Assembly (NCBI GenBank): GCA_900542635.1
Contig: UQOJ01000008.1
Location: 1-59,024, forward strand
Length of the DNA stretch: 59,024 bases
Direction: 5' to 3'
Source: an uncultured Collinsella sp.
GTDB lineage: Bacteria; Actinomycetota; Coriobacteriia; Coriobacteriales; Coriobacteriaceae
Positions within the stretch are counted from its first letter, which is position 1. Every line of letters begins with the position of its first letter. The notes under the pieces are model-generated. The model ran no database searches, had not been told where the DNA came from, and worked only from the letters and a program-made list of their open reading frames with translations. Positions 34,614-43,378 of the stretch are shown piece by piece. A program made the position numbers and the translations under genes.

Positions 34614-36136
34614 TGGCGTTCGAGACGTTTGCCGTTCACGCGGCCTGCATTCGCGGCGTCGAGGCGATTCACGTCACGGTCGAGGTCTCGCTTGCCGGCG
34701 GCGTTCCGGGCATCCAGATGCTCGGCATTCCGAGTATGGAGGTGATGGAGTCACGCGGTCGTATTCGCTGCGCGATGCGCTCCGCCGGGTTCGAGATCCC
34801 ACGCTCGGGCATTACGGTCAACCTGGCGCCCGGCGATATTCGCAAGACCGGTAGCGGCTTCGATCTGCCCATCGCCATCGCGGTTCTGGCGGCCGATGGG
34901 CAGATTCCCCGTGACAACCTCGATCGCTGCCTTATCGCCGGCGAGCTCGGCTTGGACGGTACGGTGCTTCCCGTCAAGGGCGAGGTGGCGTTTCAGCTGC
35001 TGGCTCGCGACATGGGGCTGTCTTTTATCGCCGGCAGGTCAGACCAGCATGTGCCACTCGCGGGCGTGGATTGTGGATTCATCGATCATTTGTCTCAGCT
35101 TGCCCATGGCATGGGCGATGCCGCGCGGCACTACTTGGATTCCGAGGGCGTCGAGGCGACCTTTGAGCCCGAGCTCGACTATGCCGACGTACTGGGGCAG
35201 GAGGTCGCCAAGCGCGGCATGGCGCTTGCGGCGGCAGGCGAGCTCGGCTTGCTCATGATCGGCTCGCCCGGTTCGGGCAAGACGATGCTCGCACGGCGCA
35301 TGACCAGCATTTTGCCTGAGCTTTCCCTCGAGGACCAGCAAGAAGCGCTTTGCATCCATTCGGTGCTGGGCGAGAACATCGACGGGCTGTTGGCGGGACA
35401 CCGACCATTTCGCAGCCCCCACCACAGTATTTCGACCGCAGGCCTTATCGGCGGCGGGCGCCCGGTGCACCCGGGTGAGATCAGCCTGGCTCATGGCGGC
35501 GTGCTCTTTTTGGACGAGCTTGCCGAGTTTCCCACGGGTGTGCTGCAGACGCTGCGTCAGCCCATCGAACGCGGCTACGTGAGGATCGTACGCGTCGACG
35601 GGGCCTTTACCTTCCCGTCGCGCTTTCAGCTGCTGGCTGCGAGCAATCCCTGCCCCTGCGGCTTTTTGGGCGATCGCGAGGTGCCGTGTCGCTGCTCGGC
35701 GGCGATGGTCGAGCGCTATCGGTCTAAACTGCGCGGTCCTTTGGCCGACCGTATCGACATGATGATCGATGTGACCCGTCCCGATCCCCAAGTGATTATC
35801 GAGGGTGCGGAGGGTATGTCGTCGGCCGAGTTACGTGACTACGTTGTGCGCGGTCGCGCCTTTCGCGCCTGGCGCGAGTCCCGTATGGACGATGCGGATG
35901 CCGAGGCCGACGATGACGAGACGCGGTCCATTGACGGCGTCGTTTCGACCTTCGAGCTCGATGATGCGGCGGAGAAGTGTGTGCTCGGCCTGTCGAAGCG
36001 CACACATCTCACGGGCCGCGGTATCGTGCGCCTGGTGCGTATCGCGCGTACGATCGCAGATGTCGCCGAGAGCGAGCAGGTGACGCAGGACCACGTACTT
36101 GAGGCGGCGATGTACCAGGGAAGGAGGGACCAATGA
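34613..36136 (+). CDS. yifB: YifB/ComM-type Mg-chelatase-like AAA+ ATPase
   Basis: 507 residues. An N-terminal Lon-protease-like S5 domain (GIPSMEVMESRGRIR, GSGFDLPIAIAVL), then AAA+ with Walker A GSPGSGKT (about 221-228), Walker B VLFLDELAEF, and the sensor FQLLAASNPCPCG followed by a Cys cluster. ComM, the family's best-known member, is a branch-migration helicase in natural transformation. ATG at 34613 overlaps the yraN stop, and dprA overlaps its own stop by 4 bases, so the three genes are coupled. Confidence 0.95.
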   Translation: MAFETFAVHAACIRGVEAIHVTVEVSLAGGVPGIQMLGIPSMEVMESRGRIRCAMRSAGFEIPRSGITVNLAPGDIRKTGSGFDLPIAIAVLAADGQIPRDNLDRCLIAGELGLDGTVLPVKGEVAFQLLARDMGLSFIAGRSDQHVPLAGVDCGFIDHLSQLAHGMGDAARHYLDSEGVEATFEPELDYADVLGQEVAKRGMALAAAGELGLLMIGSPGSGKTMLARRMTSILPELSLEDQQEALCIHSVLGENIDGLLAGHRPFRSPHHSISTAGLIGGGRPVHPGEISLAHGGVLFLDELAEFPTGVLQTLRQPIERGYVRIVRVDGAFTFPSRFQLLAASNPCPCGFLGDREVPCRCSAAMVERYRSKLRGPLADRIDMMIDVTRPDPQVIIEGAEGMSSAELRDYVVRGRAFRAWRESRMDDADAEADDDETRSIDGVVSTFELDDAAEKCVLGLSKRTHLTGRGIVRLVRIARTIADVAESEQVTQDHVLEAAMYQGRRDQ

Positions 36137-37068
36137 TGGCCGAGGGGACCTTCGAGCTGCATCCAGGTGATGCGTTGTATCCCGAGACCGTTTTGGAGCT
36201 TTCCGATGTACCCCAGACGATCTATGTGCGCGGCAACCCCGAGGTGCTTTCGACGCCCGCGCTCTCCATCATCGGCGCGCGCAAGGCCTCGCCGTATGGT
36301 CTTGCCGTGGCAGAGCTTGCGGCGAAGGTGGCGGTCGAGGCGGGCGTGACGGTTGTTTCGGGCGGTGCGGTCGGTTGTGACCAGGCCTCGGGTTGGGCTG
36401 CGGTCAACGCCGGCGGCAAACACATCGTGGTGCTGGGGACGGGCGCCGACGTGGTCTACCCGCGTTCGAGCGCGGGGCTTATTACTCGCACGCTCGATAC
36501 GGGTGGCGCGGTCGTGTCGATCTCTCCGTGGGGCATGGGTCCGCGCAAGTTCGCCTTTCCGCGCCGCAATCGCGTGATCGCGGCCCTGTCGCAAGCCCTC
36601 TTTGTATCCGAGGCGGGTATGCCTTCTGGGACGTTTTCTACAGCCGAGGCTGCTATGGATTTGGGGCGCGAACTTCTTGCCGTGCCGGGGTCGATTCTAT
36701 CGCCCGAGTCGCGTGGCACGAATTACCTCATTGCGAACGGTGCCTGCTGCATCGTCGACGAGGAGTCTATCGAGATGGCTATCTCACGCATCTACGGCAC
36801 CCTGCGCTACTCGCGCCCCGATGCTCCCGGCATTGCCGACCTGGATCCAACACAGCAGACCGTAATGCACGCCCTCATCGCCTCTCCGCTCAAGGTCGAC
36901 GACATCGCGGCGCTCGTTTCGCTCGATGCCGTCGGCGTACTTAAGCTCCTGGGTTCACTTGAACTCGAGGGTCTTATCGAGCGCATGATGGATGGAAGGT
37001 ATGCGCCCTCCAAGTTTGCCCTTCACGCCCAGACACCCTTCGGTCACAATGGAAAACGTGTCAATTAG
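36133..37068 (+). CDS. dprA: DNA-processing protein DprA (short form)
   Basis: In transformation DprA loads RecA on incoming single-stranded DNA. 311 residues, shorter than the usual 360-380: the N-terminal SAM-like domain is missing and the Rossmann fold starts almost at once (IYVRGNP, IIGARKASPYG). The usual SGxAxGID is SGGAVGCDQ here, and YPxxN is YPRSSAG; FPRRNRVI is intact. The C-terminus is a winged-helix domain (about 235-290). It overlaps yifB by ATGA. Confidence 0.92.
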   Translation: MMAEGTFELHPGDALYPETVLELSDVPQTIYVRGNPEVLSTPALSIIGARKASPYGLAVAELAAKVAVEAGVTVVSGGAVGCDQASGWAAVNAGGKHIVVLGTGADVVYPRSSAGLITRTLDTGGAVVSISPWGMGPRKFAFPRRNRVIAALSQALFVSEAGMPSGTFSTAEAAMDLGRELLAVPGSILSPESRGTNYLIANGACCIVDEESIEMAISRIYGTLRYSRPDAPGIADLDPTQQTVMHALIASPLKVDDIAALVSLDAVGVLKLLGSLELEGLIERMMDGRYAPSKFALHAQTPFGHNGKRVN

Positions 37069-37082
37069 AAAGGTGTTTGCAG

Positions 37083-38420
37083 ATGCAGTTCGATCAGGTG
37101 ACAGTTATCGGTGGCGGTCTGGCGGGTTCGGAGTGCGCGATCCAGCTGGCAGATCGCGGTTTTGCCGTAAAGCTGTGCGAGATGCGCCCCCAGGTGAGCT
37201 CCCCGGCTCACCATACCGATCACCTGGCAGAGCTCGTCTGCTCCAATTCGTTTAAGTCGACCCGTCCAGATTCCGCTGCTGGCCTACTAAAAGCCGAGCT
37301 CGAGCGTATGGGTTCGGTGCTGCTCGATTGCGCCCATCGCGCGGCTGTTCCCGCCGGTGGCGCCCTGGCGGTCGACCGCGTCAAGTTTTCCGAGCTTGTC
37401 GAGGCCGAGGTTGCCGCCCGTCCCAATATCGAGATCATTCACGGCGAGGTCACGCAGATTCCCGAGGGTCACGTGGTCATTGCCGCGGGCCCCTTGTGCT
37501 CGCCGGCGCTGAGCGAAGAGGTCATGAAGCTCGTCGGCGGCGACGCCCTTGCGTTCTTCGATGCCGCGGCTCCGATCGTCGATGCCTCCACGCTCGATAT
37601 GGACGTGCTGTTCTCGCAGTCGCGCTACGAGGAGCAGGGGAGCGGCGACTATCTCAACGCCCCGCTCAACAAAGAGGAGTACGAGGCCTTTATCGAGGCG
37701 CTCACCACGGCCGACCGCGTGGTGCTCAAGGACTTTGAGGGCGGCGATCTGTTCCAGGCCTGCCAGCCTGCCGAGGAGGTTGCGCGCACCGGCAAGGACG
37801 CTATTCGCTTTGGCGCCATGAAGCCCGTCGGCCTCACCGACCCGCGTACCGGACGTCGCCCTTGGGCGGCGATTCAGCTGCGTGCCGAGAACAAGGAGAA
37901 GACCGCCTATAACTTGGTGGGCTTCCAGACCAACCTGACCTTTGGCGAGCAGAAGCGCGTCTTCCATATGGTGCCGGGCCTGGAGAACGCTGAGTTCTTC
38001 CGCTACGGTGTCATGCACCGCAATACCTTTGTCGACGCCCCGCACGTGCTCGATGGCACCTTTGCCGTGCCCGGTACCGGTGTGCGCCTGGCCGGTCAGA
38101 TCACCGGCACCGAGGGGTACATGGAGGCCGTGGCGACGGGCCTGCTCGCCGCGCTCAACACCTATGCCGAGGCTATCGGTGCCGCGGGCGTCGAGTTGCC
38201 GCGCGTGGGCGCTCTGGGCGCGCTCGTGGGCTATGCGACCGATCCTGCCACCGTGGGCTATCAGCCTATGCATGTCAACTTTGGCCTGGTGCCGCCACTC
38301 GAGGATGGTAAGCGCCGCGGCAAACGCGACCGCTACCAGGCTTATGCGGATCGCGCCCTCGAGGCCCTTGATGCCTATCTGGCCACTCGCCCCGATCTGT
38401 TTGGAGGCGACCGGTCATAG
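37083..38420 (+). CDS. trmFO: methylenetetrahydrofolate-tRNA (uracil-54-C5) methyltransferase
   Basis: Makes m5U54 (ribothymidine) in tRNA with folate and FAD in place of SAM. 445 residues; FAD-binding GGGLAGSECA near the N-terminus, and the catalytic-cysteine region LVCSNSFKS. ATG at 37083 follows AGAAAGGTG at 7 bases. Its TAG stop (38418-38420) overlaps the presumed AUA start of the xer gene. Confidence 0.96.
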   Translation: MQFDQVTVIGGGLAGSECAIQLADRGFAVKLCEMRPQVSSPAHHTDHLAELVCSNSFKSTRPDSAAGLLKAELERMGSVLLDCAHRAAVPAGGALAVDRVKFSELVEAEVAARPNIEIIHGEVTQIPEGHVVIAAGPLCSPALSEEVMKLVGGDALAFFDAAAPIVDASTLDMDVLFSQSRYEEQGSGDYLNAPLNKEEYEAFIEALTTADRVVLKDFEGGDLFQACQPAEEVARTGKDAIRFGAMKPVGLTDPRTGRRPWAAIQLRAENKEKTAYNLVGFQTNLTFGEQKRVFHMVPGLENAEFFRYGVMHRNTFVDAPHVLDGTFAVPGTGVRLAGQITGTEGYMEAVATGLLAALNTYAEAIGAAGVELPRVGALGALVGYATDPATVGYQPMHVNFGLVPPLEDGKRRGKRDRYQAYADRALEALDAYLATRPDLFGGDRS

Positions 38421-39337
38421 CTTTTGACCTGTACGACACCGTCGACTCGTTTATCGCCTATATCGCACGTGTCGAGGGACTTTCTCCCAACACGGTGACG
38501 GCCTATGGCTCGAGGCTGGAGCGCTTTGCTGCTTGGTGCGAGCGCGAGGATATCGATGCTTTCGCTGCCGACGTGCGCACCATTCGTCGCTATCTTGCCG
38601 AGCTTTCGCGTGAGCAGGTGGCTCCCCGAACGCTTGCGGCGCACCTGTCGGCTATCCGATCTCTCTATCGCTGGATGGCTGCCGAGGGGATTGTCGAGGG
38701 CGATGCGGTCTCGGCGATCGCATCGCCCAAGCTGCCGCGTGACCTGCCGGGCGTCCTTACGACCCAGCAGGTCGAGGCGCTGCTCAAGACGCCTGATAAC
38801 TCGACGCCCGCGGGACTGCGCGATGCGGCGATGCTCGAGCTGCTCTATGCCTCGGGTGCTCGTATCTCTGAGCTCGCAGCACTCAATGTGGAGTCTATCG
38901 CTTGGTCCGAACGCACGTTGCGCCTGTGGGGCAAGGGGAGCAAAGAACGTATCGTCCCTCTGTATCGTCGTGCGCTCGAGGTGACGCGTCTCTATATTGA
39001 GGAGGGGAGGCCGGAGTTGCTCGCTCAGGCAAAGCGCCGCGACCTCGCTACCGGGCCGCATCCGCTGCTTATATCGGCGCGCGGCAATCGCATGAGCGCC
39101 GCCATGCTCCGGCGGCGGTTCCATACGCTGGCGACGCTTGCCGGCATTCCGGCCGACATCGCCCCGCATGCGATGCGCCATACCTTTGCGACCGACTTGC
39201 TCGAGGGCGGTGCGGACCTGCGCTCGGTTCAAGAGCTGCTGGGTCATGCGAGCCTGTCCACGACGCAAATCTACACGCATCTCACGCCCGATCGGCTCAA
39301 ACGTGCCGTGGCTCAAGCCCATCCCCGCGGCGAATAG
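38417..39337 (+). CDS. tyrosine recombinase XerC/XerD, apparent AUA start
   Basis: A site-specific recombinase, probably resolving chromosome dimers. From AUA at 38417 it has 306 residues. The catalytic set is complete: Arg in SGARISELA, Lys in GKGSKERIVPL, HxxR in HAMRHTFATDLL, His in LLGHASLST and Tyr in TQIYTHLT. The N-terminal core-binding domain clearly begins upstream of the only canonical start (GTG at 38495): FIAYIARVEGLSPNTV is in frame before it. Between the in-frame TGA at 38369 and 38495 there is no ATG, GTG or TTG. GGAGG at 38403-38407 is 9 bases before ATA. CTG at 38429 or a sequence error are alternatives. XerC or XerD cannot be decided here. Confidence 0.85.
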   Translation: MAFDLYDTVDSFIAYIARVEGLSPNTVTAYGSRLERFAAWCEREDIDAFAADVRTIRRYLAELSREQVAPRTLAAHLSAIRSLYRWMAAEGIVEGDAVSAIASPKLPRDLPGVLTTQQVEALLKTPDNSTPAGLRDAAMLELLYASGARISELAALNVESIAWSERTLRLWGKGSKERIVPLYRRALEVTRLYIEEGRPELLAQAKRRDLATGPHPLLISARGNRMSAAMLRRRFHTLATLAGIPADIAPHAMRHTFATDLLEGGADLRSVQELLGHASLSTTQIYTHLTPDRLKRAVAQAHPRGE

Positions 39338-39386
39338 TGGCTGGGACGTCCCGCGTCGCACTCGGGTGTGTGGTTTTGATTGCGGG

Positions 39387-39415
39387 TTGGCAGGAAGATG
39401 CATTCCTGCTATCAT
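39387..39415 (+). promoter_or_regulatory. promoter of rpsB-tsf
   Basis: -35 TTGGCA (39387-39392), 17-bp spacer, extended -10 TGCTATCAT (39407-39415). The transcript has a ~135-base leader with at least one hairpin (GTTGC/GCAAC near 39423-39438) before the CAGGAGG Shine-Dalgarno, room enough for S2 autoregulation. Confidence 0.82.
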
Positions 39416-39556
39416 TCATCGGGTTGCTTCACGGCAACATGTTTTTATCACGCACGCGCGGCTACTTCATACCGTGGTGCCCGGGCTTTGGTAGCACATG
39501 TCCGGGTTGGTTTTGGAGGATGACCCCGCGCGGAGGCAAACCACAGGAGGTTTAAC

Positions 39557-40285
39557 ATGGCTACCAAGATTAATATCCGCACCCTGCTCGAGGCCGGCTG
39601 CCACTTCGGTCACCAGACCCGTCGCTGGAACCCCAAGATGAAGCCGTTCATCTTCGGTGAGCGCAACGGCATCTACATCCTCGACCTCAAGCAGACCATC
39701 CTCGACGCCGACCAGGCCTACACCTTCGTCAAGAACGTCGCCAAGGGCGGCAACGTGCTGTTCGTCGGCACCAAGAAGCAGGCTCAGGAGGCCGTCAAGA
39801 ACGCTGCTGAGCGCGCCAACATGCCTTACATCAACCAGCGTTGGCTCGGCGGTATGCTGACCAACTTCGTCACCATCCGCTCCCGCATCAACCGCATGGA
39901 GGAGCTCGAGGCCATGGTCGAGGACGGCCGCATGGCTGTTCTGCCCAAGAAGGAGCAGGCTGTTCTCGGCAAGGAGCTCACCAAGCTCCAGACCAACCTC
40001 GGTGGCGCCCGCGACATGAAGGGTCTGCCCCAGGCCCTCTTCGTCATCGACACCAAGCGCGAGGAGAACGCCATCAAGGAGGCTCAGCGCCTGAACATCC
40101 CCGTCGTCGCTCTGATCGACACCAACTCCGATCCCGACGAGGTCGAGTACGGCATCCCCTGCAACGATGACGCTATCTCCGCTGTCACCCTTATGTGCGA
40201 GCTCATGGCTGACGCCTGCCTCGCTGGCTCCGGCAAGGAGCAGGTCTCCGAGGCCGAGATGGCCGCTGAGCCCAAGGCCGAGTAA
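39557..40285 (+). CDS. rpsB: 30S ribosomal protein S2
   Basis: A small-subunit protein needed for binding of S1 and mRNA. 242 residues; LLEAGCHFGHQTRRWNPKM, NQRWLGGMLTNF and GIPCNDDA are diagnostic. A short acidic Ala/Glu tail ends it (AEMAAEPKAE). Strong AGGAGG site. Confidence 0.98.
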   Translation: MATKINIRTLLEAGCHFGHQTRRWNPKMKPFIFGERNGIYILDLKQTILDADQAYTFVKNVAKGGNVLFVGTKKQAQEAVKNAAERANMPYINQRWLGGMLTNFVTIRSRINRMEELEAMVEDGRMAVLPKKEQAVLGKELTKLQTNLGGARDMKGLPQALFVIDTKREENAIKEAQRLNIPVVALIDTNSDPDEVEYGIPCNDDAISAVTLMCELMADACLAGSGKEQVSEAEMAAEPKAE

Positions 40286-40330
40286 ATCAGTCTTAGTTAA
40301 TTCTTTTTCATCTCTTTGAAAGGAACCACA

Positions 40331-41200
40331 ATGGCCCAGATTACCGCCGCTATGGTCAAGCAGCTCCGCGAGATGACCGACTCCCCGATGATGGAGTGCA
40401 AGAAGGCTCTCGTCGAGGCTGACGGCGACATGGACGCCGCTGTCGACGTTCTGCGTAAGAACGGCCTTGCCAAGGCTGCCAAGAAGGCTGGCCGTGAGAC
40501 CAACGAGGGCGCTGTTGCCGCGTTCGTCTCCGAGGATGGCAAGACCGGCGCTCTGCTCGAGCTCTCCTGCGAGACCGACTTCGTTGGCTCCAACGCCAAG
40601 TTCACCGGCTTTGCTTCCAAGGTCGCTGAGGTTGTCGCTACCACCGAGCCTGCTGACGTCGACGCTCTGCTCGAGAAGCCGATGGGCGAGGAGACTGATT
40701 CCTCCGAGCTCACCGAGATGATTCACATCATGGGCGAGAACATGAAGATCTCCCGCTTCGCTGCCCGCAAGGCCGAGAACGGCGCTCTCGCTTCTTACAT
40801 CCACATGGGTGGTAAGATCGGCGTCCTCGTCGAGTTTGCTTTCGAGAAGGCCGAGACCGCTCAGGCTGAGTCCTTCAAGACCTTCGCTCACGACGTTGCC
40901 CTTCAGGTTGCCGCCGTCGCCCCGATCTGCGCTACCCGCGATCAGGTTCCGGCCGAGACCGTCGAGCACGAGAAGCAGATCTACATGGCTCAGGCTGCCG
41001 AGTCCGGCAAGCCCGAGGCCATTCAGGAGAAGATGGCTGTCGGCCGTCTGGAGAAGTTCTACAAGCAGTCCGTGCTCACCGAGCAGGAGTTCATCAAGGA
41101 CAGCTCCCTCACCATCAAGAAGTACGCTGAGCAGGTCTCCAAGGAGCTCGGCGACACCATTACCGTCGTTGCCTTTGACCGTCTGGTCCGTGGCGAGTAA
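40331..41200 (+). CDS. tsf: translation elongation factor Ts
   Basis: The guanine-nucleotide exchange factor for EF-Tu. 289 residues; N-terminal UBA-like domain (LREMTDSPMMECKKALVEA) and the core with SCETDFVGSN. ATG at 40331 has GAAAGGA upstream. Codon use is strongly biased, as in rpsB, as expected for highly expressed genes. Confidence 0.98.
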   Translation: MAQITAAMVKQLREMTDSPMMECKKALVEADGDMDAAVDVLRKNGLAKAAKKAGRETNEGAVAAFVSEDGKTGALLELSCETDFVGSNAKFTGFASKVAEVVATTEPADVDALLEKPMGEETDSSELTEMIHIMGENMKISRFAARKAENGALASYIHMGGKIGVLVEFAFEKAETAQAESFKTFAHDVALQVAAVAPICATRDQVPAETVEHEKQIYMAQAAESGKPEAIQEKMAVGRLEKFYKQSVLTEQEFIKDSSLTIKKYAEQVSKELGDTITVVAFDRLVRGE

Positions 41201-41223
41201 ATAAGCTCTTGTAGCTGGTAATG

Positions 41224-41258
41224 AGCAGGCTGTGGGTTTTACTCACAGCCTGCTTTTT
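41224..41258 (+). terminator. intrinsic terminator of rpsB-tsf
   Basis: A perfect 11-bp stem (41224-41234 with 41244-41254), 9-nt loop, T5. A second small hairpin (GGCTCT-TCTT-AGAGCC) follows before pyrH. A TAGAAT box at 41283-41288, no good -35, may start the pyrH transcript. Confidence 0.92.
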
Positions 41259-41318
41259 CATGGCTCTTCTTAGAGCCTTTGATAGAATGTTGAGAGTTCA
41301 ATCTAAAGGAGGATCGCT

Positions 41319-42041
41319 TTGTCCGACATCCGATATAAACGCGTGCTTCTTAAGCTTTCTGGCGAAGCACTGATGGGCGACGGCCAATATGGCATCGACC
41401 CCAAGGTTACCGACCATCTTGCCAAGCAGGTCAAGGAGCTGCTCGCCGTTGGTCATGAGGTCGGCGTCGTTGTCGGCGGCGGCAATATTTTCCGCGGCAT
41501 GGCCGGCGCTGCCGGTGGCATGGAGCGTGCTCAGGCCGACTATATGGGCATGCTGGCAACCGTTATGAACGCGCTCGCCCTGCAGGATGCCTTCGAGCAT
41601 AACGATGTTCCTTGCCGCGTGATGAGCGCTATTCAGATGAACGAGATCTGCGAGCCTTATATTCGCCGTCGCGCCATCAACCACCTTTCCAAGGGCAATG
41701 TCGTTATTTTTGCCGCCGGTTCGGGCAATCCGTACTTTACGACCGACACCGCCGCGGCTCTTCGTGCGTGCGAGATCGGCGCCGAGATTCTGATCAAGGC
41801 CACCAAGGTCGACGGCATCTATGACAAGGATCCCGTCAAGTGCGCCGATGCCGTCCGCTTTGACAAGATCACCTACCATGAGGTGCTCGTCCGCGGTCTG
41901 CAGGTTATGGATTCCACGGCTACGGCACTGTGCCAGGACAACCGTATGCCGATTTTGGTCCTCAACATCGATGGCGAGGACACCGTCAAGCGCGCGCTTT
42001 CGGGTGAGCCCGTCGGCACGCTCGTCTATCAGGAGGATTAA
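41319..42041 (+). CDS. pyrH: UMP kinase
   Basis: Phosphorylates UMP to UDP. 240 residues of the amino-acid-kinase fold: RVLLKLSGEALMG, VVVGGGNIFRG, and TTDTAAALRACEIGAE. Start TTG at 41319 behind AAAGGAGGA. Standard rpsB-tsf-pyrH-frr order. Confidence 0.98.
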   Translation: MSDIRYKRVLLKLSGEALMGDGQYGIDPKVTDHLAKQVKELLAVGHEVGVVVGGGNIFRGMAGAAGGMERAQADYMGMLATVMNALALQDAFEHNDVPCRVMSAIQMNEICEPYIRRRAINHLSKGNVVIFAAGSGNPYFTTDTAAALRACEIGAEILIKATKVDGIYDKDPVKCADAVRFDKITYHEVLVRGLQVMDSTATALCQDNRMPILVLNIDGEDTVKRALSGEPVGTLVYQED

Positions 42042-42043
42042 GC

Positions 42044-42580
42044 ATGGCAGAGAACATCACCGCCCACATGGACAAGTCGCTCGAGTCCCTCAAGCATAAC
42101 TTCTCCAAGGTTCGTACCGGCCGCGCCAATGCCAACATTCTGTCCGACATCACCGTCGATTATTACGGTGTTCCCACGCCGGTCACGCAGGTTGCCGCCG
42201 TCAAGACCCCCGAGGCCCACATGCTGCTCATCGAGCCGTGGGACAAAGCACTCATCAATGCTATCGTCAAGGCCATCGGCGCTTCCGATCTGGGTATTAC
42301 CCCCAACTCCGATGGCACCGTCGTTCGTCTTCCGTTCCCGGCTCCCACCGAGGAGCGCCGTCGCGAGCTCGTCAAGGAGTGCCGCGAGTACGCCGAGCAG
42401 GCCAAGGTGTCTATCCGTAACATCCGTCGCGACTTCAACAACAAGCTCGAGCGCGATGAGGAGCTCACCGAGGACGATGTCCGTCGCGAGCAGGCCAAGG
42501 TCCAGAAGCACACCGATGAGTATGTCGCCAAGGTCGAGGAGCTTCTGAAGGAAAAAGAAGCCGAGGTCATGGAGATCTAA
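42044..42580 (+). CDS. frr: ribosome recycling factor
   Basis: Splits the post-termination ribosome with EF-G. 178 residues, close to the usual 185; VRTGRANANIL and the C-terminal LERDEELTEDDVRREQ helix are typical. 2 bases after pyrH. Confidence 0.98.
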   Translation: MAENITAHMDKSLESLKHNFSKVRTGRANANILSDITVDYYGVPTPVTQVAAVKTPEAHMLLIEPWDKALINAIVKAIGASDLGITPNSDGTVVRLPFPAPTEERRRELVKECREYAEQAKVSIRNIRRDFNNKLERDEELTEDDVRREQAKVQKHTDEYVAKVEELLKEKEAEVMEI

Positions 42581-42581
42581 G

Positions 42582-43376
42582 GTGCAATACGACGAGCATA
42601 AACTGGTCGAGTACTTTGCCGACGCCCCTGCGGGCGTCGGTTTTTCCGACCTTGACCTCAATAACATTCCGCACCATATCTCGTGCATCATGGACGGCAA
42701 CGGTCGTTGGGCTACTTCGCGCGGTCTTGCGCGCACTGAGGGCCACAAGGCGGGTATCGTCTCCCTTCGCGAGATTATTACCGCCTGCGTGCGTCTGGGC
42801 GTCGACGTGCTTTCGGCCTATGCGTTTTCTACCGAAAACTGGAACCGTCCGCAGCATGAGGTCAACGTCTTGATGCACCTGTTTGCCAAGACGTTTATCG
42901 ACGAGCTGCCGCTTCTGAAGCGCGAAAACGTGCGCGTTGTCTTTTTGGGTGACATTTCCGCGCTGCCCAAGAAGACCCGCGACGTTTTTGAACGCGGTCT
43001 TGCCGAGTGCGCCGATCACACCGGCATGACGCTGGCGCTTGCCGTCAACTACGGCGCGCGTGCCGAGATTACCCGCGCTGTCCGTCAGATCGCACTCGAC
43101 GCTGCCGCCGGTAAGATCGATCCTGGCGCAATTGATGACGACATGGTGGCTTCCCACCTCTATACCGCCGGTCTTCCCGATCCTGAACTTGTGATTCGCA
43201 CCTCTGGTGAGCTGCGCCTTTCGAACTATCTGCTGTGGCAGGTGGCTTATTCCGAGTTCTACGTCACCGATACCTATTGGCCTGACTTTGATCGTTGGGG
43301 CCTTGTCGACGCCATTTTGGCCTATCAGGGCCGTGACCGTAGGTTTGGTGGACTGAGCAAGACCGAGGAGGCTTAA
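42582..43376 (+). CDS. uppS: isoprenyl (undecaprenyl) diphosphate synthase
   Basis: Makes the C55 carrier for peptidoglycan by cis-prenyl addition. 264 residues; the catalytic MDGNGRWA motif, GHKAG, and the C-terminal RTSGELRLSNYLLWQ. About 30 extra residues precede the core. GTG start at 42582, one base after the frr stop. Confidence 0.96.
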   Translation: MQYDEHKLVEYFADAPAGVGFSDLDLNNIPHHISCIMDGNGRWATSRGLARTEGHKAGIVSLREIITACVRLGVDVLSAYAFSTENWNRPQHEVNVLMHLFAKTFIDELPLLKRENVRVVFLGDISALPKKTRDVFERGLAECADHTGMTLALAVNYGARAEITRAVRQIALDAAAGKIDPGAIDDDMVASHLYTAGLPDPELVIRTSGELRLSNYLLWQVAYSEFYVTDTYWPDFDRWGLVDAILAYQGRDRRFGGLSKTEEA

Positions 43377-43378
43377 TC

